Virus record (IMG/VR): IMGVR_UViG_3300040801_001718
Span: 1 to 55,234 of that record
Length of the DNA: 55,234 nt
Direction: 5' to 3' (one strand)
Source: a virus
A program made the position numbers and the translations under genes. The notes beneath the pieces are model-generated. The model ran no database searches and was not told the DNA's origin. It worked only from the letters and a program-made list of their open reading frames with translations. Positions 19,064 to 27,826 of the stretch are shown here, one piece after another. Position 1 is the stretch's first letter. Every line of letters starts with the position of its first letter.

Positions 19064-19348
19064 TTAAGTATTAGGTATTTGATAATCTACAATTAAATTA
19101 TCATCACTATAAGGCTTAACATAAACCAATCTAAATGCGTTAGAACCATGCTCCCTATAATCATTATCTTTAGTTAATCTCTGGCCATTATAATAAACTG
19201 CTAATGTTCCAGCTACATAACTATAAGCTGTCTGAAAAATTCTATTAAAATTATCTTTAGAGCCCACTGCAGCTTCATTAACTATTAATAAATTTACGTA
19301 AGACCCGGAACCACCACCACTACGTCGCCTAGTTAATATTACAGCCAT
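19064..19348 (-). CDS. Small beta protein related to the C-terminus of the tandem paralogues
   Basis: A protein of 94 residues. After a Gly/Ser-rich start (MAVILTRRRSGGGSGSY) it holds the pattern LAVYYNGQRL, KDNDY-E, FRLVY and LIVDYQ. This matches the terminal strand module (VYVNGQLL, DYEET, FRFNV, IIYVVRQ) of the two larger genes directly downstream. It therefore looks like the free-standing form of their C-terminal domain. Gene spacing is short, which implies a shared transcript. A structural or fibre-tip role is inferred from the relationship and not from a recognised family. Confidence 0.7.
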   Translation of the reverse strand: MAVILTRRRSGGGSGSYVNLLIVNEAAVGSKDNFNRIFQTAYSYVAGTLAVYYNGQRLTKDNDYREHGSNAFRLVYVKPYSDDNLIVDYQIPNT

Positions 19349-19366
19349 AGCTTTTTCTACCTCACA

Positions 19367-20287
19367 TTAATCTATTAATACCCCCGCTTGTGCTATTATA
19401 GCGTTTTTAATAGACTCATCAATTAAAGCATCCAACATATCTTTAAGACGTCCTATTGTTTTATCACGCTCCCTTAAACCAGGTGATGGATCATACAAAC
19501 TTTGATCATCTCTGATAGTAGCCCCATCCTCGGTCATATCTTCCGAAGTCATATTTTCCAATAAATCAATAGAAGCTTGCAAAATTAAATGATCTTGGGT
19601 GACACTATCAGTCGGTACATTAGGTGGTATCATAGCATCGCCATAAGCTTCATAAATCTCTCTATCAGAATATTTAAATGTATAATACCAAACATTTATA
19701 ATATCATACAAGCATTGAGTACCACTAATTAAAGTACCACTGAATGTTAGATATTGGTAACCTTGGACCGTAGGATCAGTCAAATCAGTTTTATCTGTTG
19801 TTGTACCATCACTCAACGAACGAAGTGAGATATAAACCGGCCAGCCCTTTTCATCCAGTTTTAAAGTTTTATTATCTTCTGATATGTAATTACAACTTTC
19901 ATCTTCACAGTTCTCAAGATATATTCTAGACAATCCTTTAAAATCTCCAATATATCTTCTAATTTTTCGTATTATTGTAGATTGTGATGTATCAAAATCT
20001 ATTTCATTAGGATAAGTAGCCCCAGTATACAAAGTCGGCGCGGTACCCTGCGCCGGATCAGATAATGCACTTTCTGTATTTTCATCTCTATAATATGAAG
20101 ATCTATACCAATAGTCAGGAGTACCTGTGATATCATCATAAATATATTCAGACTGACCTGGCACAAGCATTACAAAAGCTAAATGAGAATATGTCCCATC
20201 TCTCTCATCTGATCGATATATTCTGATATAAGAATATAACATCATAACATTTTCTATATCCGTAACTCTTATAGTCAGACGTATCAT
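19367..20287 (-). CDS. Neck/connector-region protein with Fn3-like N-terminus
   Basis: A protein of 306 residues starting MIRLTIRVTDIENVM. Residues 1-80 resemble a fibronectin-III-type sandwich (YIRIYRSDERDG, ending with DYWYRSSYYRDENTESALSDP). The middle contains RKIRRYIGD and a segment with two nearby Cys residues (LENCEDESCNYI). The C-terminal 120 residues are helical (DHLILQASIDLLENM and RDKTIGRLKDMLDALIDE). Its place two genes downstream of the capsid module fits a head-tail connector or adaptor protein. I do not recognise a specific family, so the role is inferred from position. Confidence 0.7.
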   Translation of the reverse strand: MIRLTIRVTDIENVMMLYSYIRIYRSDERDGTYSHLAFVMLVPGQSEYIYDDITGTPDYWYRSSYYRDENTESALSDPAQGTAPTLYTGATYPNEIDFDTSQSTIIRKIRRYIGDFKGLSRIYLENCEDESCNYISEDNKTLKLDEKGWPVYISLRSLSDGTTTDKTDLTDPTVQGYQYLTFSGTLISGTQCLYDIINVWYYTFKYSDREIYEAYGDAMIPPNVPTDSVTQDHLILQASIDLLENMTSEDMTEDGATIRDDQSLYDPSPGLRERDKTIGRLKDMLDALIDESIKNAIIAQAGVLID

Positions 20288-20321
20288 CAGTAACTTGCCT
20301 CTCTTGTCCTAATTATAATAT

Positions 20322-20570
20322 TTAAGATACAGTCGTCTCTTCCCAAGCACCATACGTAATACTATAACTAACAGTGTGATTAGCATAACTAGACCCAGAA
20401 ATAGTCTGAGTATATTTCTTACCCCTCCATACTTCTTCTATTCCTAATAACTCATCGTTATTATTATAATAATAAGTAGTTTCTGGATTATACCCTTCAT
20501 GGCCTACAACGGTGCTATAGAACTTAGGAGATGGGGTATTTCTATCATAACCCTGCATATAATTATTCAT
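20322..20570 (-). CDS. Small hypothetical structural-region protein
   Basis: A protein of 82 residues beginning MNNYMQGYDRNTPSPKFY, with GGAGG 6 bases before the ATG. It is rich in Tyr and Asn and has a Ser/Thr-rich beta C-terminus (TQTISGSSYANHTVSYS). There are no charged repeats and no membrane segment. It lies 3 bases from the upstream gene, so it is part of the head-to-tail operon. Not recognised. Confidence 0.65.
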   Translation of the reverse strand: MNNYMQGYDRNTPSPKFYSTVVGHEGYNPETTYYYNNNDELLGIEEVWRGKKYTQTISGSSYANHTVSYSITYGAWEETTVS

Positions 20571-20573
20571 TTA

Positions 20574-21065
20574 TTACCTCCTACTAAGTTCCAATTCTTG
20601 TATTCTTTTTCTCAACATTCTACATAAAGTATCTCTGTTGGATAATTGACTTGCCATATTCAATGCATATCTTAAAGTTTTTTGATCTGTAAATTGGGGA
20701 ATAATTTCACGAGCTTGTCTAACAGACAATTGGGCTAATTCTTCAGGATTATCTTTGACTTTAACAAATGGAGTCGATTGAGTAGATTTCATCACCGACT
20801 TTTTAGCTTTTGAATCCAACTCGGGCTGATCTTCTTTTTTAGCATCATCTTTGGCTCCCGCTACTTTATACCTTATTTCCCAAATGTCTGAATTACGTAA
20901 CTTTACCTGTCGAAGCCAATTAACAAACTGGTCACCTTCTTTAATATCGTGCTTAATTCCATATTGTTCGTAAAGATCATCCAAAGAAATTTTTTCTCCA
21001 GGCCCTACAGATCTTTTCAAAGCATGTCTCCATGTAGGAGAATTGTTCTTAATATATCCTTCCAT
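20574..21065 (-). CDS. Hypothetical head/neck protein
   Basis: A protein of 163 residues beginning MEGYIKNNSPTWRHALKR, with GGAGG before the ATG. The first 75 residues look like a compact domain with a helix and an ISLDDLYEQYGIK segment. A charged Lys/Asp/Glu linker follows (residues about 75-110), then a helical C-terminus (ARLS-type VRQAREIIPQFTDQ, then MLRKRIQELELSRR). The two-domain plan with a flexible charged linker is common in phage neck and head-vertex proteins, but the family is not recognised. It is co-directional with the capsid genes. Confidence 0.65.
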   Translation of the reverse strand: MEGYIKNNSPTWRHALKRSVGPGEKISLDDLYEQYGIKHDIKEGDQFVNWLRQVKLRNSDIWEIRYKVAGAKDDAKKEDQPELDSKAKKSVMKSTQSTPFVKVKDNPEELAQLSVRQAREIIPQFTDQKTLRYALNMASQLSNRDTLCRMLRKRIQELELSRR

Positions 21066-21094
21066 AACCTTTTCCTCCTTATCAAAACTTATAT

Positions 21095-21451
21095 TTATAT
21101 ATCGTTTTCCTTGTCCAATAACACATCATATCCCGAATTTTTATCAACTCTATCGATGACATGATGCAACAAATTTGCCATTCTATGTAATGCTATTACT
21201 AACATCACAAACATAAACGCAGACGATAGTGCGTATACCTCTACCATACAAAATATAGTTACATAAAGCAAACTTACCCATATTGAGGTACAATACGGAC
21301 AATCTAATAAATCATGCAAAAATCTTATACTTCTGTTATTAGACCGATTAAATAAAAATCTCCTCACCGGTTTAAATATATCTGATTTACTCAATATATT
21401 AGTTACTGCTTCTATATTTATTATCAAAAGTATTAATATAAAAAATAACAT
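21095..21451 (-). CDS. Small membrane protein, DUF1360-like
   Basis: A protein of 118 residues with a hydrophobic N-terminus (MLFFILILLIINIEAV), a cytoplasmic basic patch (FKPVRRFLFNRSNNR), the motif LLDCPYCTSIWVSLLY and a further strongly hydrophobic helix (ALSSAFMFVMLVIALHRM). The CPYC-x-S-x-W signature followed by membrane helices is the hallmark of the small DUF1360 membrane family, known mainly from Bacillus genomes. No biochemical role is established for that family. The location directly after the capsid gene, behind a hairpin, is odd for a membrane protein. A holin-like or membrane-association role is possible but unproven. Confidence 0.65.
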   Translation of the reverse strand: MLFFILILLIINIEAVTNILSKSDIFKPVRRFLFNRSNNRSIRFLHDLLDCPYCTSIWVSLLYVTIFCMVEVYALSSAFMFVMLVIALHRMANLLHHVIDRVDKNSGYDVLLDKENDI

Positions 21452-21469
21452 ATCTTTGTCCTATCGTAT

Positions 21470-21499
21470 TAGTGTCCTGCACATAAGTACAGGACACTA
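21470..21499 (-). terminator. Hairpin downstream of the major capsid gene
   Basis: A 10-bp perfect inverted repeat (TAGTGTCCTG with its complement) and a 10-base loop, centred about 30 bases after the capsid stop codon. No U-run follows on the minus strand. Likely partial termination or mRNA 3'-end protection for the very abundant capsid transcript. Confidence 0.5.
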
Positions 21500-21514
21500 T
21501 ATATTCATACGATA

Positions 21515-22585
21515 TTAAAGTGATCTATCGATTACACCAATAGCCAACATTCTTGGATCGAGACATGCGAACCCAATTTCTTCCCATCCGAAGAAACCTT
21601 GTTTCTGAACACGAAGCAACGTAGGATCATCATAAGCATCATATTCTTTTCGAATAGGCATTACAAGAGAGTCATTAACACTAAGATCAAAACCAACCAC
21701 CTGAGTTTCACCCAATGTAAGAATAGTTCCATCAGCATTAGTAACATTAGCGTTATCTAGTGTATATGCATTATACACATCACCACCATCAGCAATAAAT
21801 TTACCATATGCTGAAGCATTACCATTGATATTGTAAAGACCGGTTGCACCGAGATGCTGAATTTCATGTAATGTTACATTCCAGATACTTCCCATACCTG
21901 CAGCCTGAAAAATTTCTCTTCTAGTTACAGGGTCAATATCTGTGTCAGTCCATTCACGAATATCAGCAGCATCTTCAGGAGATACGTACAAATCAGTAAG
22001 TGTTCTTCCTACTCTCTTAAATCCAACAATCATTCTATTAATCAATTCTTTTGACAGATATCCAGCACCAGTAGATGCAGGATTGATCTCGTAGATAGGC
22101 GCAGGACGTGATCCTAACAATCCTTTACCAGAAAACGCAGATGTAGCGGCGGGAAGAATTACACGCCATCCACATTCTTCTTCATAATCAGCGATAGCTT
22201 TAGCGGCTTTCTCAGCGGCACGTTGAGGTATATCAATTCGTGAGTCCCTTGCATAAGTGATCTTCCAATCACCAGATGCATCAACATTAAATGTCGGAAC
22301 ATATACCTCTTCTCCGATACCTTCAATGAAGTTCTGAGCGACATAACCGAGACCTGGCAGAATCCACACTGGGATTTCAAAATCCTCCGCTACTGGGTAA
22401 ACTGCCTGAGCACCAGGGCCGAGTCTTTCAACAGCGAATAACTGTCTCATAATGGATTCACGCTCAACCGCTTGAAGGATAGGTGTAGTAAGGGCTGCGG
22501 CAAATGCCTTATATGCAGCCATACCTTCCGGAGTGTTAATAGCAGCCGTTGCCTTAAAAAGTTTTTGCATTTCCTTTCTATCCAT
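21515..22585 (-). CDS. Major capsid protein (probable HK97 fold)
   Basis: I place the start at ATG 22585 (MDRKEMQKLFKATAAINTP), which has GGAGG about 11 bases upstream; the ATG at 22645 has no ribosome site. This gives 356 residues. An N-terminal helical arm is followed by segments typical of HK97-type major capsid proteins: an extended strand region with VPTFNVDASGDWKITYARD, a long helix (RAAEKAAKAIADYEEECGW), a spine-type helix with SKELINRMIVGFKRVGR and DLYVSPEDAADIREW, and a C-terminal strand with GFACLDPRMLAIGVID. Neighbours are scaffold, prohead protease, portal and terminase in the classical order, which supports the call. The sequence is less AT-rich than its surroundings, as expected for a highly expressed gene. 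Confidence 0.85.
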   Translation of the reverse strand: MDRKEMQKLFKATAAINTPEGMAAYKAFAAALTTPILQAVERESIMRQLFAVERLGPGAQAVYPVAEDFEIPVWILPGLGYVAQNFIEGIGEEVYVPTFNVDASGDWKITYARDSRIDIPQRAAEKAAKAIADYEEECGWRVILPAATSAFSGKGLLGSRPAPIYEINPASTGAGYLSKELINRMIVGFKRVGRTLTDLYVSPEDAADIREWTDTDIDPVTRREIFQAAGMGSIWNVTLHEIQHLGATGLYNINGNASAYGKFIADGGDVYNAYTLDNANVTNADGTILTLGETQVVGFDLSVNDSLVMPIRKEYDAYDDPTLLRVQKQGFFGWEEIGFACLDPRMLAIGVIDRSL

Positions 22586-22665
22586 AATAGCTATTTCCTC
22601 CTTCAAGAGTTTTGGATGCGATAAACACATTGATCCATAATTCAACTTTTTAGATTTAATCTAGA

Positions 22666-23271
22666 TTACACTAGAAGTTTAATTCTAATAGGATACAAGG
22701 TAGTATTGTCGATATTTGCTTCGACCTGTGCAGCACTAGCACCTTTAACTACCCTAGCAACAGATGTATTAACACCATCTGGCTGATTAGCACTACTATT
22801 ACTTACTTTACAGTACCCACCTGTCTTATCAATGTAAAGATGATCACCAGGTTTCATAGCATCAGTACCTTTAGTAGCAACAGTATAATGCACTGTATCC
22901 CAAATACCTAAATGCGCCACACCAACAGGAGCAAACTTAGTACCACTAATTTGACCACTTGCATTATACTTAGGTTGTGCAACAACATCTGAAGATCCTA
23001 AATCTCCAGGCATATAAAAACCAGCAGGATGTACATTGTGATATCCAGTTTTAACTTTCTGCATTAAGAATCCAAAAGGCGAATTCTCAGGAGAAGTATA
23101 GGTATCACCAGCAGTATAAAGGTCAACAATAGCGTCCTGATTTGCAGCTGCATTAACAAGATAACACACGGCACCAGCGTACGCGAGTACAACACCTACA
23201 CCAGTAGTTGTGCTTGTCTCATTAAATTGACAAAATTGATTCTGCACTACAGGATGTCTGGGAATAAACAT
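22666..23271 (-). CDS. Probable capsid decoration/stabilisation protein
   Basis: The start is ATG 23271 (MFIPRHPVVQNQFCQFNE); an ATG three codons upstream would sit directly on the ribosome site. This leaves 201 residues. It is beta-rich with many Gly, Ala and Val, e.g. GVGVVLAYAGAVCYLVNAAANQ, then PGDHLYIDKTGGYCKVSNSS, ending in a strand (LYPIRIKLLV). This composition and the position directly upstream of the capsid gene are typical of head decoration or cement proteins. Parts of the plan (a PGD.LYI strand, then an A-rich turn) resemble the C-terminal domain in the fibre genes at 12872-15830, although that similarity is weak. Confidence 0.65.
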   Translation of the reverse strand: MFIPRHPVVQNQFCQFNETSTTTGVGVVLAYAGAVCYLVNAAANQDAIVDLYTAGDTYTSPENSPFGFLMQKVKTGYHNVHPAGFYMPGDLGSSDVVAQPKYNASGQISGTKFAPVGVAHLGIWDTVHYTVATKGTDAMKPGDHLYIDKTGGYCKVSNSSANQPDGVNTSVARVVKGASAAQVEANIDNTTLYPIRIKLLV

Positions 23272-23321
23272 AATTACCATTCCTCCTTATATATAAATTT
23301 GCAAAAAAGATCTCAAAAATA

Positions 23322-24188
23322 TTATCTTTTTTGTTTACTCTTAATATTTTCAGCCATCTGAGCACCAAGTTCACGATACTTATTCAGTATATCCTTAGCT
23401 GGCTCAGCTTCCATGTTAAGAGCAGCGGCAATGGCCTTCATTGGGTCGATGCTATCATCATCACTATAACTCAAAGACGCAACAGCTTCATCTTTATATG
23501 ACTCAAAATCTTCATCAGTCATATCCTGGATTTTAGCAATTTCTTCTTCATCTGTAATTTCTGCACCGGCTTCTTTTAATTCTGCAAGCCTTGTTGCCAA
23601 TAATTCTTTCTTCTTTTCAGCTTCTTCTTTTTTCTTGGCTTCTTCCTTCTTAGCCTCTTCAGGATCATCAACGCTGTTCCCAGCATCTTCAAGTTCCTTA
23701 ATGACATAAGATCTAACAGAAACCAATTCATCTTTATAAGAAGCAAAATCTTCATCAGTCATTTCTCTGACTTTAATACGCTGAGCCTCTGAATCAGTAG
23801 AAGCAACACCAGCTGTTTTAAGAGCTTCCATTCTATCAGCAGCCATCTGGTCTTTCTTCATATTATCCAATTCTTCTTCAGCAGCTTCGGCTCGCTTAGT
23901 CAACTTTTCTTTTTCTTCATCGAAATCTGCTTTTTCATCTTCAAGTGCCTTTTTGGCTTCCGCAACCTCATTTAGTTGGGTTTCAAGAGAAGCAATGCTT
24001 TCCTGAAGACTTTCCACTTCGGCTTTATGCTCAGTATCCTTTGCCTCTAAGGATGCATTAAGCTCTGTAATAGTAGCAGCAGCAGCATTCAATGCTGCCT
24101 CAGTCTCTTTCTTCATTTCAGCTTCTTCTTTTTTCTTGAAGATTTCATCAACAATAACTTCGACATTAGTAGTTAGTTGATCATTCAT
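23322..24188 (-). CDS. Capsid scaffolding protein
   Basis: A protein of 288 residues, highly charged and almost wholly helical. A long coiled coil spans about residues 15-125 (Glu/Lys/Ala-rich), followed by two copies of an MTDEDF(A/E)SYKDE module near residues 142 and 228, separated by a Lys/Glu/Ala stretch. The C-terminus is basic (NIKSKQKR), as usual for scaffolds that contact the capsid subunit through a positively charged helix-turn-helix. The gene lies between protease and capsid genes in the standard order. No Cys residues and no Trp. The internal duplication is a notable feature. Scaffold assignment rests on composition and position, which together are quite diagnostic. Confidence 0.8.
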   Translation of the reverse strand: MNDQLTTNVEVIVDEIFKKKEEAEMKKETEAALNAAAATITELNASLEAKDTEHKAEVESLQESIASLETQLNEVAEAKKALEDEKADFDEEKEKLTKRAEAAEEELDNMKKDQMAADRMEALKTAGVASTDSEAQRIKVREMTDEDFASYKDELVSVRSYVIKELEDAGNSVDDPEEAKKEEAKKKEEAEKKKELLATRLAELKEAGAEITDEEEIAKIQDMTDEDFESYKDEAVASLSYSDDDSIDPMKAIAAALNMEAEPAKDILNKYRELGAQMAENIKSKQKR

Positions 24189-24309
24189 AGAAAATAAACC
24201 TCCTTATAAAATTTTCGTAAATTTGCCAAATACCAAACCAACCCCATGCTATTTAAAAACTATTCAAATTTACTTATAAACCTTGCCCTATAACCTTAAA
24301 TCTCGTTTA

Positions 24310-24753
24310 TTACATAGAACTTTGATCACGTCTCTTCCAAATCTGATTTGAAGAGTTTGAAGTAAACGTAGCATCATCACCTAAAAAGATAACAACATCA
24401 AAATCAGTGTCAGCCCCAGCAGACACAGTTGATTTCAATTTAAGTGTTTTATTACCAACATCTTTCTCAATGTAAACTTTACCAAGAACAGTAGTATCAT
24501 ATACTACGCCACTTGTTACCGTAAACACTGGAGTAACCTGAATTACACCAGTTTCGGGAGTAAAGTTATTAAAACTAACACCGCTAGCTACTACCACTTC
24601 GGTAGTACCAGATGCCAATGTTACCGTATCACCCCATATAAATGGAACTCTACGACCGTTACCCAAGTTTTTATACAAACATGCCTTATCATCGTCAGCA
24701 TTAACCCTGACAACTTTGGGTACGCTACGTCCAGTTAATCTTGCTTGTGGCAT
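24310..24753 (-). CDS. Head decoration-type protein
   Basis: A protein of 147 residues starting MPQARLTGRSVPKVVRVN, with GGAGG upstream. It consists of a beta sandwich with conserved-looking turns (WGDTVTLASGTTEVVVASG, and later TDFDVVIFLGDDATF) and a basic end. No Cys-pair or membrane segment. The gene sits between protease and scaffold, a place often taken by head decoration or cement proteins. The 120 bases before the scaffold gene (24189-24309) contain only AT-rich leader sequence and the scaffold ribosome site. The assignment is from position and composition. Confidence 0.6.
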   Translation of the reverse strand: MPQARLTGRSVPKVVRVNADDDKACLYKNLGNGRRVPFIWGDTVTLASGTTEVVVASGVSFNNFTPETGVIQVTPVFTVTSGVVYDTTVLGKVYIEKDVGNKTLKLKSTVSAGADTDFDVVIFLGDDATFTSNSSNQIWKRRDQSSM

Positions 24754-24770
24754 GAGCGATTACCTCCTCT

Positions 24771-25841
24771 TTAATTTTTTTGTAATACTTGTTTTAACTC
24801 CGACAACAATTTGCCCCGCTTTTCGTTCTCTTCAACTTCTTGCATTTTAGCTTTGGCATATTTAGCCGCTTTTCTTTCAGCCTGACGACGCAAACAATTA
24901 GGATCTGTTACATCATGACCAAAAGAAGTACATGCGGCTTCAAACAATGTACACCAATTCTCATGCAAAATTTCAGTGTCAGGTCCAGGTGGTTCACTAG
25001 CATAAACATACTTTTTGTAACTCACACAAATACCTACACTTGTCTGTTTTCTAATATCAACTATATCAATATCAGATTCTTCTTTTTTCACTGGTATTTT
25101 AATTTCGTCATCTTTATCCAATTCCACAACTATAGTACCTTCTTCTTCATGTTTTTTAGCGGTTTCAAATATCAAAGACCTAGGATTAGCCGGTTGTTTT
25201 ACTAACCCACATCCAGAAAACATTAAATCCCTCAAAACTCTAGCTATTTCTCCAGAAGCTATTGCGGCACCTTTTTTAACAATTCTAGCAGCTTTACCTA
25301 AAATATCAGATGAAGCTAGACCCATGGCTTCCGCTTCCTTTCTAGACAAAACTAGATCGCCTACTTTAACATCATAATCCTGAAAATATGTCTCCATAGA
25401 TAATTTCCACTTGCCTTTTTGTACCTCTTCAGCTAACTCTGGAAAACGACTTTTGTAAATAATACCACCTATCATTACATCAATATCCATCTTATCCAAA
25501 GTTTCTTCTTCCATACTAGACAACTCACTAACATCCAATACTTTTCCACTATGATCTACAAAAACACTAGAATAAATATGACCCACAATTTCTTCTTCTG
25601 AATGTTCAATATCCAGCGGCTTATTTACAATACTTGAATGTGCCTTAACCATTTCTGATGGCATAAAATAAGCATGATTCAAATTCTCACCGGAAGATAC
25701 AAAGCATCCAGAAAAAAATAACATATCAGGGGTCTTATTTTTTGGAAATTCCACTATTGCAGCAACTTCTTTTCGAAGTTCTTCGGTTTCCTTTAATATT
25801 TGAATTTTAGCCTCTAATTTTATAGGTTTATTAGTAGACAC
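24771..25841 (-). CDS. Prohead maturation serine protease
   Basis: A protein of 356 residues from a GTG start at 25841 with GGGAGG 8 bases before it. The first 230 residues fit the phage prohead protease (assemblin-like) fold: a substrate-entry strand, then LDIEHSEEEIVGHI with candidate catalytic His80, and WKLSMETYF with candidate nucleophile Ser148 in the usual S-x-E context. Cys46 and Cys211 lie in two FSGC motifs. The C-terminal 120 residues are an extra acidic and helical region that might act as an internal scaffold or delivery tail. The enzyme would cleave scaffold and capsid N-terminal arms during head maturation. The position between portal and scaffold genes agrees. Confidence 0.8.
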   Translation of the reverse strand: MSTNKPIKLEAKIQILKETEELRKEVAAIVEFPKNKTPDMLFFSGCFVSSGENLNHAYFMPSEMVKAHSSIVNKPLDIEHSEEEIVGHIYSSVFVDHSGKVLDVSELSSMEEETLDKMDIDVMIGGIIYKSRFPELAEEVQKGKWKLSMETYFQDYDVKVGDLVLSRKEAEAMGLASSDILGKAARIVKKGAAIASGEIARVLRDLMFSGCGLVKQPANPRSLIFETAKKHEEEGTIVVELDKDDEIKIPVKKEESDIDIVDIRKQTSVGICVSYKKYVYASEPPGPDTEILHENWCTLFEAACTSFGHDVTDPNCLRRQAERKAAKYAKAKMQEVEENEKRGKLLSELKQVLQKN

Positions 25842-25867
25842 AACACAACCCTCCCTATATAAAAGTA

Positions 25868-25900
25868 TTCCTCTAATTATAGAATGGTTAGTTAATTATT
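25868..25900 (-). promoter_or_regulatory. Possible promoter before the protease gene
   Basis: The minus strand carries CATTCTATAATTAGAGG about 30-40 bases before the protease start. It has a perfect TATAAT preceded by TTC as in the four-copy promoter element, but the CTAGCAAA box is absent. No good -35 hexamer is visible. Tentative. Confidence 0.3.
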
Positions 25901-25938
25901 AAATTTAATACCTCAAATATATATAACTATAAAAAATT

Positions 25939-27816
25939 TTAGTCATTTAAATTTGAAAAAAATCCCTCAGTAAAAGCTTCAAATTGTTCATCTGTCATTA
26001 CTTTGGCTGCTTCTTTTAATATTAAAGCCGAAGCTGTTTTACTTGTAGGCGAGGGTTGATTACTTGGTGATTGATTGGGTACTTTAGTTTGTTTATTAGT
26101 CTTTGTTTCTTTGGTTTTAGTTTTAGCCGGTTGTCCTGGAGGACGCCCTGATGATGGAGTACCTGTAGGAGCACCTTGCACAGGTTGTGTATTCGCACTT
26201 TTCTGAAATGGACTTCCAACTATACCTAATGTACCATTCATTACTTCTGGAAATTCTTTTTGCATATTAGCAAACTCGTTTTCAAACTCAAAACCTAGTT
26301 GCTCGAGAGCTGTACGATATGACAACATACGTCTATCAACCATCTGAGAAATAGTACTCATATAAAGTATAATATCTCTAAGTACAGTATTATCCCATCT
26401 TACTTTTGGAAATCTATCAAATCCTTGAGATTCTGCTATTTCTCTATACTCATTGTATATCCACCTCTCAACTTGGCTACGCGCATACCATATTTCTTCA
26501 GTAATAGTTCTTGCTAACAAAGCGGCTTCGCCTTGGTTTAGTTGTTCGGTACCATCAATCAGAGCTCTTGAAAATGCCAAAGCACCAGTAATATCTTCAT
26601 TAACCTGAGCATATTTATCTTGTCCTAAAATACTTTCAATTTCTGGAGAAACTATTTTTTCTATGTTTAATGTGTGATTCCACACCACATCAAATGATTT
26701 GGAAGAGGTATCAAATAAATTAGCGATAGCCTGCAGTTGACTTTGTTCAGTCACCGGATATTCGTCATTACCAATTGTTATTTTCAAAATATAATTAGTA
26801 ATGCCATCTAAAGTACTTAAATCGGCCTGTCTTAAAGCATTCTTATACTCAATAGCTTCAAAAGCTTTAACACCCCTTGGTCGCGGATATCTATCATACG
26901 GCATCTTACGATAATCAACAGCGCCTACATATTCACTTTCCAATGGGATACCACCGCCTTGCTCAACAGCACTCTTAAAATCACTCGGTAATAACTTAAT
27001 TATTTCTTTCTCTTCGGTGTTCAGTTCCGATGTATTTTTTTGTAACAATTTTCTTAATTCGTCTGAAGGCGTTAATGTTACTTTTGTATCGTTAAATAAC
27101 AAACTACCAGTAATTTCAATATTAAGGGGGTTAAGAATTGTATATCCAATAGGAATATATCCTTTAGACCACTTTTTCTTTTTTTGACCTCGCTCTTTCC
27201 TACTAAGTTTTTCTCTACGACCATTAATTCTTTCCGCTCTCTTTGAAAGATTTCTTAAAATACTTTTTTCTACCTTTGTTCCAGGCACAGGTGACAAATA
27301 AGTAATACCAGGTTCATATTTACCAACAACCTTATAAGTTCTAACCATACCAATTCTAAAAAAATCAAAGAAAATCCAATTAATTATTTCTCTAAAATGA
27401 ACGTCAAGTGACCAAACATCATAAAAAAGTTTAATATCAGCATCGTCAGAATCATTCTCAAATCCCTTTGATGCTAAATTAGTTAAAATATCTATAGTAG
27501 ATCCATAAATATCTTGTTCAACATAATATCTCATCGACCTATTAAATAACTCTTTAGGTGTTTCATCGTATGGAGCATTATATCCTTGGGCTAAATCTAA
27601 ACCAGTTCTATCTAAAGTCTGCCTTCTCAAAGTTGCCGCACGTTCAACTGAATGAAGTTTAATAGCGTCTCTAGCCTCTAAACCAGCTAACATCTTATTA
27701 GTAGGCTGAACATACAACGAGGCTTTGCTTCCATCCCATTCTATTTTACGCAAACCTATATCAGGGTGTTCTTTCTTTATATATGAAGTTATCTTTGCTA
27801 TTTCTTTTGAATCCAT
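25939..27816 (-). CDS. Portal protein
   Basis: I set the start at ATG 27816 (MDSKEIAKITSYIKKEH), with AGGAG 7 bases upstream; the open frame runs ten codons further but without a ribosome site. This gives 625 residues. Features fitting a dodecameric head portal: a mixed alpha/beta wing and stem, a basic loop (RKERGQKKKKWSKGYIPIG) before a beta region with LNPLNIEITG, and long helices near residues 440-510 (RSQVERWIYNEYREIAES). The C-terminal region after about 530 is Pro/Thr/Lys-rich and disordered (GTPSSGRPPGQPAKTKTK) before a final helix. The gene follows large terminase and a membrane protein, and precedes protease and scaffold. Confidence 0.8.
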   Translation of the reverse strand: MDSKEIAKITSYIKKEHPDIGLRKIEWDGSKASLYVQPTNKMLAGLEARDAIKLHSVERAATLRRQTLDRTGLDLAQGYNAPYDETPKELFNRSMRYYVEQDIYGSTIDILTNLASKGFENDSDDADIKLFYDVWSLDVHFREIINWIFFDFFRIGMVRTYKVVGKYEPGITYLSPVPGTKVEKSILRNLSKRAERINGRREKLSRKERGQKKKKWSKGYIPIGYTILNPLNIEITGSLLFNDTKVTLTPSDELRKLLQKNTSELNTEEKEIIKLLPSDFKSAVEQGGGIPLESEYVGAVDYRKMPYDRYPRPRGVKAFEAIEYKNALRQADLSTLDGITNYILKITIGNDEYPVTEQSQLQAIANLFDTSSKSFDVVWNHTLNIEKIVSPEIESILGQDKYAQVNEDITGALAFSRALIDGTEQLNQGEAALLARTITEEIWYARSQVERWIYNEYREIAESQGFDRFPKVRWDNTVLRDIILYMSTISQMVDRRMLSYRTALEQLGFEFENEFANMQKEFPEVMNGTLGIVGSPFQKSANTQPVQGAPTGTPSSGRPPGQPAKTKTKETKTNKQTKVPNQSPSNQPSPTSKTASALILKEAAKVMTDEQFEAFTEGFFSNLND

Positions 27817-27826
27817 TTTGCATCTC

